A stretch of 12,066 nt of DNA from Candidatus Paceibacter sp. (GTDB lineage Bacteria; Patescibacteriota; Minisyncoccia; Phycocordibacterales; JABAAK01), in contig JABAAK010000029.1 of NCBI GenBank assembly GCA_014238775.1, positions 1 through 12,066 on the forward strand. Direction: 5' to 3'. Under the pieces are notes generated by a model. It had not been told where the DNA came from. It saw only the letters and a program-made list of their open reading frames with translations, and searched no databases. This document shows positions 1 to 7,780 of the stretch, piece by piece (positions within the stretch are counted from its first letter, which is position 1; each line of letters starts with the position of its first letter). Position numbers and translations under genes: made by a program.

Positions 1-6
1 ATCTTG

Positions 7-80
<74 letters not shown>

Positions 81-89
81 ATATAAACA

Positions 90-118
90 AGATTAACATA
101 TAACACAAAGTTTATCAA
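90..118 (-). promoter_or_regulatory. Candidate promoter for the initiator tRNA
   Basis: On the minus strand, TTGATA (113-118, 5/6 to the -35 consensus) is followed after exactly 17 nt by TAATCT (90-95). A TGT directly before TAATCT gives the extended -10 form. Transcription would start near 83, a few nucleotides before the tRNA. The -10 hexamer itself is weak (3/6). The signal fits entirely inside the 40-bp gap after the upstream gene. Confidence 0.4.
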
Positions 119-120
119 AA

Positions 121-1023
121 CTACTTATCTTTTGATTTTATGTTTAATAAAATTTTCATTTTTTCAAAAACGCTTTTGTACGCATAAACTGCTCTGTACA
201 ACTGTTCTCTTGGCATAGACGAATCGTGTGAGTGTGCTAAGATGTTTCTTATTGCATGTGCTGACCGTGCATCACGAATAACTTTCATATCAAATATCTT
301 ATCCGACATCTTTTTAAGTCTCTCTCCTAATGTTTCTCCTTTTACATTTAGTTCTACTAATATTTTTTCCAAAAGTGCATCAGTTTCAAGTATCAAATGC
401 TGTAGCTCTATAGTTGATTTTGAATCTATTAACTCTATTTCTTCTATATATTTATTTATATTTTCTTGCAATTTATTTATTCTGATTGCAGCTTGATTTT
501 TTGTATCATCTTTTATTCTATTCTTATAAAATTTTTTATATTTTCTTTTTTGCAATATATTTAATAATGACAAAAATATAAAAATTATAATACTTACGGG
601 TATAAAAACAAAAACAACAATATAAAAAGAAAATCCTAGTAAGTTATTATGTATATAAACATTTCCTCCTTTCAGAGACCCTAGAGTATAATCATAGAAA
701 AATACTACATCACCATCTTTTCCTTTATAGAGTCTAACTCCACAAGAATTTTTTCTAATTTTTTTGGTTTTTTGATTTTTTTTGTATAGTTGCAAATCTA
801 CTTCATCAAGTGTAGTTATAAATGCAATTCCATTACCTTTATAACTGTTTACTATATTCTCTTCAGTAATTTGTGATTCTGGTTTACATATATTTACAGC
901 AGTTTGAAACAAAACAATTAAAATTACAACAGCAGAAACAAAAATAATAACAACACTCTTATTTTCGAAATCAATTATCTCAAATTCTTTTTTTGGTTCT
1001 TCTTTTTTATTTACCTCTGCCAT
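121..1023 (-). CDS. Two-helix membrane protein with HEPN-like cytoplasmic domain
   Basis: Unrecognised 300-residue protein. A charged N-terminus precedes a hydrophobic helix at about 23-43, a roughly 85-residue loop, and a second helix at about 131-155. A basic patch (KRKYKKFYKNR, 159-169) then suggests that the remaining 140 residues are cytoplasmic. That tail is helical, probably a coiled coil at 175-200, followed by a segment with a GETLGERLKKM stretch and RNILAH at 259-264. This last motif fits the R-[NHD]-xxx-H signature of HEPN nucleotide-binding or RNase domains. From memory, similar tails occur in uncharacterised Patescibacteria proteins; this needs a search. The start codon lies 17 nt inside the end of gatA, which implies translational coupling, and no SD is visible. 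It is the last gene of the run and the only one ending in TAG. RNase activity is not shown. Confidence 0.8.
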   Translation of the reverse strand: MAEVNKKEEPKKEFEIIDFENKSVVIIFVSAVVILIVLFQTAVNICKPESQITEENIVNSYKGNGIAFITTLDEVDLQLYKKNQKTKKIRKNSCGVRLYKGKDGDVVFFYDYTLGSLKGGNVYIHNNLLGFSFYIVVFVFIPVSIIIFIFLSLLNILQKRKYKKFYKNRIKDDTKNQAAIRINKLQENINKYIEEIELIDSKSTIELQHLILETDALLEKILVELNVKGETLGERLKKMSDKIFDMKVIRDARSAHAIRNILAHSHDSSMPREQLYRAVYAYKSVFEKMKILLNIKSKDK

Positions 1024-2407
1024 ATTGTTCTATTTTTTTACCATAATTAAATAAAATATCTTCATTATTGTGTCTTGCTATACATTGTACACCCAAAGGT
1101 AGTTTTTGGTGTTTTCCCATTGGTACAGAGATAGCTGGTACTCCAGATAAATTGGCAATAACAGTAAACTTATCCTCTTCGTACATATCCACAGGATTTT
1201 GTTTGGATCCAATTTCAAACGCAGTAGTTAGTGTTGTAGGGGTCAGAATAACATCCACTTCTTGAAAAATCTTATTTAGCTCATCAGTAAGTGCCTGCCT
1301 TGCCAATTGTGCCTTATTATAATAAGCATCATAATAACCAGATGACAAAACATATGTCCCAACAGTTATTCTTCTTTTTATTTCTTCACCAAAAAAGCTT
1401 CCGCGAGTTTTAATATAATCTTCTAATAAATTTTCTCCACTTTTTTTGTTGCCATATCTAATTCCATCAAAACGAGCTAGGTTTGAAGATGCTTCTGCTG
1501 GTTGAATAACATAATAAATAGCAACAGCTTCACTTGATATTGGTAAATCAATATCTATTATTTCATACCCATCATTTTTAAAATTTTCTATGATTTTGTT
1601 AAAATTTTCTATCGTTTCTTTTTTTGCTTTTTGTATAAAAGATTTTGGCACACCTATTTTTTTTGTTTCTTTTCCTTTTTTGTAAGTGTGTTTTTCTGTA
1701 GTCATATCCATCTCATCACTTTTTTTCTGAGCTATAGCTGAGAAAAAAAGTTCTACATCTGAAACCGTATGTCCAAACTGTCCTATTACATCTAATGATG
1801 ATGAAAGCATCATTAATCCATTACGAGACACTGATCCATATGTTGGTTTTAAACCAACAACACCACAAAAACTTGCAGGTTGTCTAACAGAACCTCCTGT
1901 GTCCGATCCTAAAGATAAAGGAACGGCAAAAGAAGCAACTGCTGCCGCTGACCCTCCTGATGATCCTCCAGAAACCCTTGTTTTATCGTGTGGATTTGTG
2001 GTTACTCCATAACAAGAATTTTCAGTACTACCACCCATAGCAAATTCATCACAATTTGTAGTGCCTATTATAACAGCCCCAAGATCAAGCATTTTTTTTA
2101 CAACAGTAGCAGAAAATGGAGAAGAAAAATCTTTTAAAATTAAGGAAGAAGAAGTTGTTATGTGATCTTTATAACAGATATTGTCTTTTATTGCTATTGG
2201 TATTCCTGTTAGAGGGGTTTGTTTTTTTGTCTTTATCATCTCATCTGCCTTTTTTGCTTGTGCAAGTGCGGATTCTTCAAAAATATTAACGAATGCATTG
2301 CACTTATCTTCCTTTAAATTTTTTAGTGCTTCTTTGGTAATATCAACCGCAGATGTTCCTTTATCAAGTTTTTCTCTAATTTTTGTGTATGTAAAATCAG
2401 CACTCAT
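1007..2407 (-). CDS. gatA: Glu-tRNA(Gln)/Asp-tRNA(Asn) amidotransferase subunit A
   Basis: Amidase subunit of the GatCAB complex. It releases ammonia from glutamine so that GatB can convert mischarged Glu-tRNA(Gln), or Asp-tRNA(Asn), to the amide form in the cytoplasm. The amidase-signature Ser-cisSer-Lys triad is intact: K74 in GIPIAIKDNI, S149 in the GGSSGGS loop, and nucleophile S173 in GSDTGGSVRQPA. At 466 residues it is close to the usual 480 or so. The C-terminal motif SGVPAISVPMG is also typical of the family. The start follows the gatC stop after only 3 nt (TAATATATG) and has no SD. gatB is not in this window, so it must be encoded elsewhere. The 3' end overlaps the following membrane-protein gene by 17 nt. 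Confidence 0.96.
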   Translation of the reverse strand: MSADFTYTKIREKLDKGTSAVDITKEALKNLKEDKCNAFVNIFEESALAQAKKADEMIKTKKQTPLTGIPIAIKDNICYKDHITTSSSLILKDFSSPFSATVVKKMLDLGAVIIGTTNCDEFAMGGSTENSCYGVTTNPHDKTRVSGGSSGGSAAAVASFAVPLSLGSDTGGSVRQPASFCGVVGLKPTYGSVSRNGLMMLSSSLDVIGQFGHTVSDVELFFSAIAQKKSDEMDMTTEKHTYKKGKETKKIGVPKSFIQKAKKETIENFNKIIENFKNDGYEIIDIDLPISSEAVAIYYVIQPAEASSNLARFDGIRYGNKKSGENLLEDYIKTRGSFFGEEIKRRITVGTYVLSSGYYDAYYNKAQLARQALTDELNKIFQEVDVILTPTTLTTAFEIGSKQNPVDMYEEDKFTVIANLSGVPAISVPMGKHQKLPLGVQCIARHNNEDILFNYGKKIEQYGRGK

Positions 2408-2410
2408 ATA

Positions 2411-2728
2411 TTACAAAATTTTTTTAACTTTTATATATTCATTTTTTTTGTCTTTTGCTCTTTTTAAAAGGTCGTTTGTGTATAAAGAAGGTTCTATAGT
2501 AACCTCATCTTCTCTATATACATTCATTTTGATTTCTTGTTTTTCTGGAGAATCATTTAACTTTATTCCTTTTATTTTGTTTAAGTATTCTATGATTTGT
2601 TTACAATCTTTAGCAAAATCTTCAGTTTCTTTTTTTTTCTTGTCCACAGACTCTTCAATAAAGAAACACTTTGTTAGTTTCATCGCCTCTATTAAACCGT
2701 TTTTTGTTGTTTGGTCAGTTTTGTCCAT
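2411..2728 (-). CDS. gatC: Glu-tRNA(Gln)/Asp-tRNA(Asn) amidotransferase subunit C
   Basis: Small stabilising subunit that wraps around GatA in the GatCAB transamidosome. The 105-residue protein is divergent but keeps the recognisable C-terminal half of the family: an amphipathic helix with IIEYLNKI (44-51), the YREDEV motif (71-76, normally LREDEV), and the terminal YIKVKKIL (98-105, normally Y-x-KVPKVL). The N-terminal helix is lysine-rich and diverges from canonical GatC. Position directly before gatA (3-nt gap) and 4 nt after ligA supports the call. The gene contains an A9 run on the coding strand (2630-2638), a possible slippage site. It starts at the only ATG that fits the ligA junction. 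Confidence 0.88.
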   Translation of the reverse strand: MDKTDQTTKNGLIEAMKLTKCFFIEESVDKKKKETEDFAKDCKQIIEYLNKIKGIKLNDSPEKQEIKMNVYREDEVTIEPSLYTNDLLKRAKDKKNEYIKVKKIL

Positions 2729-2732
2729 ATTT

Positions 2733-4751
2733 TTATTTTAGCATACTGTTTATTTTTTGAATTTCTTTAGTGGTTTCGTTCATATCTAAAATTAAAATCC
2801 CCGCAGACTCTGCTTTAGTAAATTTAGTTCCTGGTTTTTTACCACACAACAGTATATCTGTACCACCAGAAACTTGATTTGACACACTTCCAGAAACTTT
2901 TAAAATTGCTTCTATTAATTCATCTCTAGTAAAATCAGTAAAATTACCAGTAATAACAATTTTTTTGTTTTCCCATTTGTGTTTAATTTTTTTATTGATC
3001 TTGTTTGTTATGTTTATATGTTTTAATAATTCATCCAGTGTTTTTTTGTTTTTTTTGTCTTTAAAAAAATTATATAAAGATAATGCAGCAATGGGTCCTA
3101 AACCGTCTACATATTCAAAATCCTCTTTATTTGCAACCCTTATTTCTTCTAGTGTTCTAAATTTTTTTGATATTAAAAGAGCATTTAAAGAACCTATATG
3201 GTTTATTGAAAGAGCCACAAGGAGTCTGTCTAACGAAATTGTTTTTTTTTCTTTTATAGAGTTAATTAGATTATTTGCGGACTTTTTACCAAGTCGGTCA
3301 AAACCCATGATTAAAGCGGGTTTTAATTTAAATATATCTGCATACTCTTTGATTACTTTATTTTTTATTAAAAGCAAAAGTTTTTTTTCACCAAGTCCAT
3401 CAATATTAAAAGCTTTTTTACTTGTAAAATGTGCGAATTTTTTTAAATTTTGCACAAAGGAATCCTGCACTACACACCGATATACTGATTCACCTGGAAT
3501 CCTTTCTATATTTCCAGCTCCACCACATTCTTTTATTTTTTTAGGGAAGATAAATTTTTTTGTTTTATTTGATCTTAGTTTTTTTAGTACAGAAACTATT
3601 TCTGGAATTATGTCTCCTGCTTTCTGAATTATAACTGTGTCATCTATACGGACATCTAATTTGTTTATATAATCTTGATTATGTAATGTAGCTCTGCTCA
3701 CCACACTTCCAGCTATTGTTATTGGGTCTAATTCAGCGACGGGGGTAACCACTCCGGTTCTTCCTATTTGAAACACTATGTCTTTAATTTTTGTAGTTTT
3801 TTGCTGTGCTTGAAATTTATAAGCAGCTGCAAACCTAGGTGCTTTGCCGGTAAAACCTAGTTTTTCTTGAAGTTTTACATCATTTATTTTTATTACCACT
3901 CCATCAACCCAATAACTTTGATCATTTTTCTGTTTGTCCATTTTTTTATAAAAGGAGATAACCTCTGGTATTGTGCTGCAAATTTTATGATTTGGATTAA
4001 CATTGAAACCTGTTTTTTTCAAATAAGAGATTTTTTCACTTTGTGTTTTAAATTTATTTTTAATTATATAAACCTCGTAGAAAAATGTGTTTAACTCTCT
4101 TTTAGCAGTTATTGATGAATCAAGTTGACGAAGTGAACCGGCAGCAAGGTTTCTTGGGTTAGCATATTGCTTTTCTTTGTTTTTGCTTTGTATTTTGTTT
4201 ATTTTTGTAAATGCTTTTTTAGATATCCAAACTTCACCCTCTACTATTAGGTCTTTTTTTTCTTTAATTATTTTTGGTATATCTTTTATAGTTTCTATGT
4301 TTTTTGTTATATTTTCCCCAACAGAACCGTCTCCCCTTGTTGAAGCTCTCCATAATTTTCCATTTTTGTATTCCACAATTACTTTTACACCATCTATTTT
4401 GTATTCACACAAAAAAATGATTTTAGTTTTTGGATTTTTAATAAATTTTTGGATTCTATCAGAAAACAGATATAATTCATTATCAGAAAAAATATCATCA
4501 AGCGACCATTGTTTTACTCTATGTATTACTTTGCTAAAGCCTTTTTTAACACCTCCCTCAACGTTATGTGTTGGAGATTCTTTTAAAACAAGATTTGGAT
4601 ATTTTTCTTCTATCTTTTTTAGCTTATGTTTAAGAGAATCCAGTGCTTCATCAGAAATTTCATTTGTATCTTTTTGGTGATATTTCTTCCTTAATCTATT
4701 TATTTCTTTTACAAGCAAAGCTATTTCTTGTTTAATATTTTTATCTTTCAT
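2733..4751 (-). CDS. ligA: NAD+-dependent DNA ligase with degenerate zinc finger
   Basis: Seals nicks in DNA during replication and repair using NAD+. At 672 residues it has the standard length and domain order. Domain Ia (about 1-60) keeps Y24-H25, D34 and D38, but has L37 where E. coli has Tyr35. The adenylation domain carries catalytic K118 in EYKIDG, plus RGDGSVGENIT, EGEVWIS, YANPRNLAAGSLRQ and DGVVIKI. The OB fold (about 316-395) contains FQIGRTGVVTPVAEL. The helix-hairpin-helix region follows at about 440-570, and a BRCT domain at about 592-672. The four-Cys zinc finger is degraded: only C409 and C426 remain, with I406 and F432 at the other two positions. The start lies 2 nt after the preceding prepilin gene and has no SD, so the ligase is probably co-transcribed with the pilin genes. 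Confidence 0.97.
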   Translation of the reverse strand: MKDKNIKQEIALLVKEINRLRKKYHQKDTNEISDEALDSLKHKLKKIEEKYPNLVLKESPTHNVEGGVKKGFSKVIHRVKQWSLDDIFSDNELYLFSDRIQKFIKNPKTKIIFLCEYKIDGVKVIVEYKNGKLWRASTRGDGSVGENITKNIETIKDIPKIIKEKKDLIVEGEVWISKKAFTKINKIQSKNKEKQYANPRNLAAGSLRQLDSSITAKRELNTFFYEVYIIKNKFKTQSEKISYLKKTGFNVNPNHKICSTIPEVISFYKKMDKQKNDQSYWVDGVVIKINDVKLQEKLGFTGKAPRFAAAYKFQAQQKTTKIKDIVFQIGRTGVVTPVAELDPITIAGSVVSRATLHNQDYINKLDVRIDDTVIIQKAGDIIPEIVSVLKKLRSNKTKKFIFPKKIKECGGAGNIERIPGESVYRCVVQDSFVQNLKKFAHFTSKKAFNIDGLGEKKLLLLIKNKVIKEYADIFKLKPALIMGFDRLGKKSANNLINSIKEKKTISLDRLLVALSINHIGSLNALLISKKFRTLEEIRVANKEDFEYVDGLGPIAALSLYNFFKDKKNKKTLDELLKHINITNKINKKIKHKWENKKIVITGNFTDFTRDELIEAILKVSGSVSNQVSGGTDILLCGKKPGTKFTKAESAGILILDMNETTKEIQKINSMLK

Positions 4752-4753
4752 AT

Positions 4754-5302
4754 TTAATATGAAATATTTATTCTTCTATGTACAACATTTGAGTTGCTAA
4801 AATTACATAAATCGTAAGAAATTATGTCTATTTTAGTATTTAAATGAACATTACAATTTGTAACATCGCTTCCGTCAGAACAACTTTTTTCTAAAAGAAC
4901 TTGTGCACAAGCACTGCTTTTATAGTCTGTTGTATCTTTTCTAACCAAAAAATCACACTTTGAAACTTTTGTGTCTGATATATCACAAGATGAAAATGGC
5001 AATGCCAAGCTATCAGAATATAATTCAGAAAAACCAACCAGATCATCCGCACATTCTATGTTTTTGTCTATTCTGCTTTTTCTAGGATTAAATAAATCAT
5101 TTTGAAAATCATGATACAAAACACACTCAAAAACAGTATCTAATAGTCTCACGGCATTATATGATTTATAACTTATAGAAGTTCGTAATTTATCTTTTTC
5201 TGCAATAGCAAGTATCGCTGTTCCTACACTAAACACAACGGATGTGATAATTAAAGAAATTATTAACACAGATCCCTTTTGATTTTTAAAAATTTTTTTC
5301 AT
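4754..5302 (-). CDS. PilX/GspK-like minor prepilin
   Basis: A 182-residue prepilin-like protein. A short basic leader ends in QKG, followed by the hydrophobic helix SVLIISLIITSVVFSVGTAI (11-30), consistent with prepilin peptidase cleavage after G10. Position +5 of the mature protein is Ile rather than Glu. Loss of Glu5 is a known feature of GspK, the pseudopilin that caps the tip, and this with fourth place in the gene order suggests the PilX/GspK role. The body has eight cysteines (60, 84, 106, 116, 132, 141, 150, 166), which suggests disulfides outside the membrane. The start overlaps none of the previous gene: the junction is TAATATG with a 1-nt gap. Family assignment rests on the N-terminus and context only. 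Confidence 0.82.
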   Translation of the reverse strand: MKKIFKNQKGSVLIISLIITSVVFSVGTAILAIAEKDKLRTSISYKSYNAVRLLDTVFECVLYHDFQNDLFNPRKSRIDKNIECADDLVGFSELYSDSLALPFSSCDISDTKVSKCDFLVRKDTTDYKSSACAQVLLEKSCSDGSDVTNCNVHLNTKIDIISYDLCNFSNSNVVHRRINISY

Positions 5303-5303
5303 A

Positions 5304-5873
5304 TTAATTTGATACTACCCATTTATACAGTGTTTCTGTATATTTAGTTTTTTGTAGTTTTTGTTTGTTATCTATTCTCTCTACACAACTGTTAAACTTA
5401 ACACTTATTGCATTAGAAATATTTTCTTGTTCTTTAACTTCTATAAAAAAAGTAGACAGTTCTTTTGTAACAGGTCTGAATAATTCTAATTCTTCTTTGT
5501 TTATTTGACAAAAATCTATGATAGAATTATTTTTTATAAAAATATTTTCAACAGAGCTGTCGTTGATAAAACAAGGTTCTCCTGTTATACACCCACTATT
5601 ATATGTAACAACACAAGTGCTTTCCGAACACTGTGAAAGACTTGTGAGCCAGTTTTTGCCATTAACAAAATTAGAGTCTCTTATTGCTCGAGCAACTTCT
5701 ATAATTTCTTGTGCTTTAAAATGTGCTTCTAAATTGTTTTTAGACAAAAGATTTGTTTGTAAACTTTTTATTACAATTTCCATTGGAACAGTTGCCACTG
5801 TAAGAAAAATAGACAAAGCCACTAATGACTCTACTAGAGTAAATCCTTTTTTGTTGTATTTATTATTTTTCAT
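5304..5873 (-). CDS. PilV/GspI-like minor prepilin
   Basis: A 189-residue type IV prepilin-like protein. The N-terminal motif KKG|FTLVES (cleavage after G10, Glu at mature +5) leads into a hydrophobic helix to about residue 30, then AQEIIEVARAIRDSNF, a segment typical of PilV/GspI-type minor pilins. Six cysteines (82, 87, 95, 101, 122, 163) lie in the globular part. The start is placed at 5873 rather than the in-frame ATG at 5885. The 5873 ATG forms the same TAATATG stop-start junction used by the neighbouring prepilin genes and gives a leader of normal length, whereas 5885 would overlap the upstream gene by 11 nt. The protein is inferred to be inserted in the inner membrane and assembled near a pilus or pseudopilus tip. 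Confidence 0.86.
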   Translation of the reverse strand: MKNNKYNKKGFTLVESLVALSIFLTVATVPMEIVIKSLQTNLLSKNNLEAHFKAQEIIEVARAIRDSNFVNGKNWLTSLSQCSESTCVVTYNSGCITGEPCFINDSSVENIFIKNNSIIDFCQINKEELELFRPVTKELSTFFIEVKEQENISNAISVKFNSCVERIDNKQKLQKTKYTETLYKWVVSN

Positions 5874-5874
5874 A

Positions 5875-7779
5875 TTAATTTTCACATTTATTTGGATTAA
5901 TACCTGTTACAGGATTTATTTCTTTGATTTGATAATTTTGTATTACCATGCTTTGGGTGTTTATATTTGATAATGTCTGTCTTAGTATGCTGTTGTCTGT
6001 TACTATAATTGCATAATTAGTCTTATATTGTGCGATATGTCTAACAGGATCTAACATTAAGTCTGCAGGGATTGTAAGGCAAGTAGGTGTTGTGCTCAAA
6101 TCAATTGAATGTTTACAAACCCTTGATCCGTTTGAAATTAATGGATCTACATCTATATCAAACAAATTATTATCTCCTGTGTAAACAAATGTCTTACCAT
6201 CAGATATATTACTGTTAACTGGTGAAAGAGTTGATGGTGAAACAATGTCATCATATATATTCCATTTTCCATCATTATCTCTTGCAATAAAATTAGAATT
6301 TTTTAAAACCTCATATTGTGTGTATTTACTTTCATCAAATGTTTTGTATGCAAATTTAATATCAGATTCTGTTGGAGGTGGGGTTACTTGATCCACCGCT
6401 AGATATTGATTAATCTCTGCAACGGCAATCTCTGATGATATTTTTATATCTGCTATCCTGTAAAATTTTCCTTCTTCAGCATCTGCTACAAAATCTATTA
6501 TACAAGTAGAACATTCATCATTTTCAACAATATCTGTTATTTTACCAACAACATTAGATATTGTTGTTGAATCAGTAGTAGATATTTTAAATATTCTTAC
6601 TCTTGTATCTATTTTATCTTTTATATATTCAAAAACAATATAAAAATAGTCATCTGATGAGTCTTTACTTATATTAAAGTTTTTAATTTTGTATGATGTT
6701 GTCTTATCAATTAATATTTCTTTTGCGACGCCGCCGTGTGCTTTTTCTGGGTCAGTTGATCCTGGTGGTCCTACAACAAACAAATGTCCGTCTCTGTCCA
6801 ATAAATAAGCAAATTTGCTATTTGGATTTGCAACTATGTCTACTATTCCCCACGGACCTACACCAACAGGAACAGTAGAATTTCTTTCTTCGGGATATGA
6901 TTTAACTCTGTGAAATTTATTGAAAACTGTGACAATACCATCGGCATCTACTAAATCTGAATCGCTTGAAAAATAAACACGTCCGTTGTCCGTTAATACA
7001 TAAATACCTTTTGTGGTTCCTACTACTTTAGTTGGGTGTAGAATAATCTTTTCACATGGTGATTCTATATCAACAGTTATTCCATTTTCTGAAGTAGTAT
7101 CGCTATAACACCGATCGGCAAAACCACTACTTGAAGAATCATCATAGCAAAGACCATTGTCTGCGTATATAAACGCAACTTTATTTGAAAATTCTTTATT
7201 ACCCGTTTCAATTCTAAATGTAGAGGTGTCATTTACATCTAAAACTCTTTGCACAACTTGTGTTTGTAGACTAACCTCTTCTGTTTGTCCACCTCTTGTA
7301 TTGTATTCTCCTGATACAAATATAGACAACCTTGGTTGTACAATTTCACCGTTATTTGGAGAAACCGAATCTACAAGAAAGTTTTTTATATTTATTAATT
7401 TTACATCAGTTATAGGAATCCAATTGTCATCTAAATCACAGTTTGTATTTCCAATTTCTTTACAAGATTCTATATAACCAACAGTGTTTGTATCAATTAA
7501 TTTTGTGTTTTTTCTGAAATGAATGCGAGCTTGCTTTTGTGGAGATTGAATGGAAATATGACCACTGCTTGCTTCTTCTTCAACATAATCGTGCCCTATA
7601 CGAGCTTCCCTTGTGATTTCCTCAACAGCGAAAGATATAGAATATAGAGAAATTCGTTTTTTATGTGTTATCTCATAAAATTTTAAGAATGTAGAAAACG
7701 CAACTAATCCAGCAGAAACAACTACAAAAAACAATGCCGATGAAACCAAAACCTCTATCAAAGTAAATCCTTTATTCAT
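5875..7779 (-). CDS. Giant PilW/GspJ-like prepilin with C-terminal propeller-like domain
   Basis: A 634-residue protein, about three times normal minor-pilin length. MNKG|FTLIEV gives a classic cleavage site after G4 with Glu at mature +5. A hydrophobic helix and pilin-like body follow, ending near residue 182 (SLQTQVVQRVLDV). Residues about 190-634 are extra. They contain spaced beta-strand/turn segments such as GIYVLTDNGRVYFSS (258-272), FAYLLDRDGHLFVVG (323-337), a stretch around 365-401, FVYTGDNNLFDIDVD (531-545) and YAIIVTDNSILRQTL (589-603). This rhythm resembles a beta-propeller. Ten cysteines, including CSTC at 423-426, fit an extracellular disulfide-bonded fold. I infer a pilus-tip binding or adhesin module, comparable in role to PilY1, but no specific family is recognised in the extra part. 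It joins both neighbouring prepilin genes by 1-nt TAATATG junctions. Confidence 0.85.
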   Translation of the reverse strand: MNKGFTLIEVLVSSALFFVVVSAGLVAFSTFLKFYEITHKKRISLYSISFAVEEITREARIGHDYVEEEASSGHISIQSPQKQARIHFRKNTKLIDTNTVGYIESCKEIGNTNCDLDDNWIPITDVKLINIKNFLVDSVSPNNGEIVQPRLSIFVSGEYNTRGGQTEEVSLQTQVVQRVLDVNDTSTFRIETGNKEFSNKVAFIYADNGLCYDDSSSSGFADRCYSDTTSENGITVDIESPCEKIILHPTKVVGTTKGIYVLTDNGRVYFSSDSDLVDADGIVTVFNKFHRVKSYPEERNSTVPVGVGPWGIVDIVANPNSKFAYLLDRDGHLFVVGPPGSTDPEKAHGGVAKEILIDKTTSYKIKNFNISKDSSDDYFYIVFEYIKDKIDTRVRIFKISTTDSTTISNVVGKITDIVENDECSTCIIDFVADAEEGKFYRIADIKISSEIAVAEINQYLAVDQVTPPPTESDIKFAYKTFDESKYTQYEVLKNSNFIARDNDGKWNIYDDIVSPSTLSPVNSNISDGKTFVYTGDNNLFDIDVDPLISNGSRVCKHSIDLSTTPTCLTIPADLMLDPVRHIAQYKTNYAIIVTDNSILRQTLSNINTQSMVIQNYQIKEINPVTGINPNKCEN

Positions 7780-7780
7780 A

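Noticed and set aside
2965..3627. Long plus-strand open frame opposite ligA (and others at 2181-2741, 4177-4680, 5518-5970, 7157-7477)
   Set aside because: These are antisense shadows: low-complexity Phe/Ser/Ile-rich translations lying over well-supported minus-strand genes.
5874..5885. Alternative start of the PilV-like gene at 5885
   Set aside because: The ATG at 5873 matches the TAATATG junction seen at the other prepilin genes and avoids an overlap.
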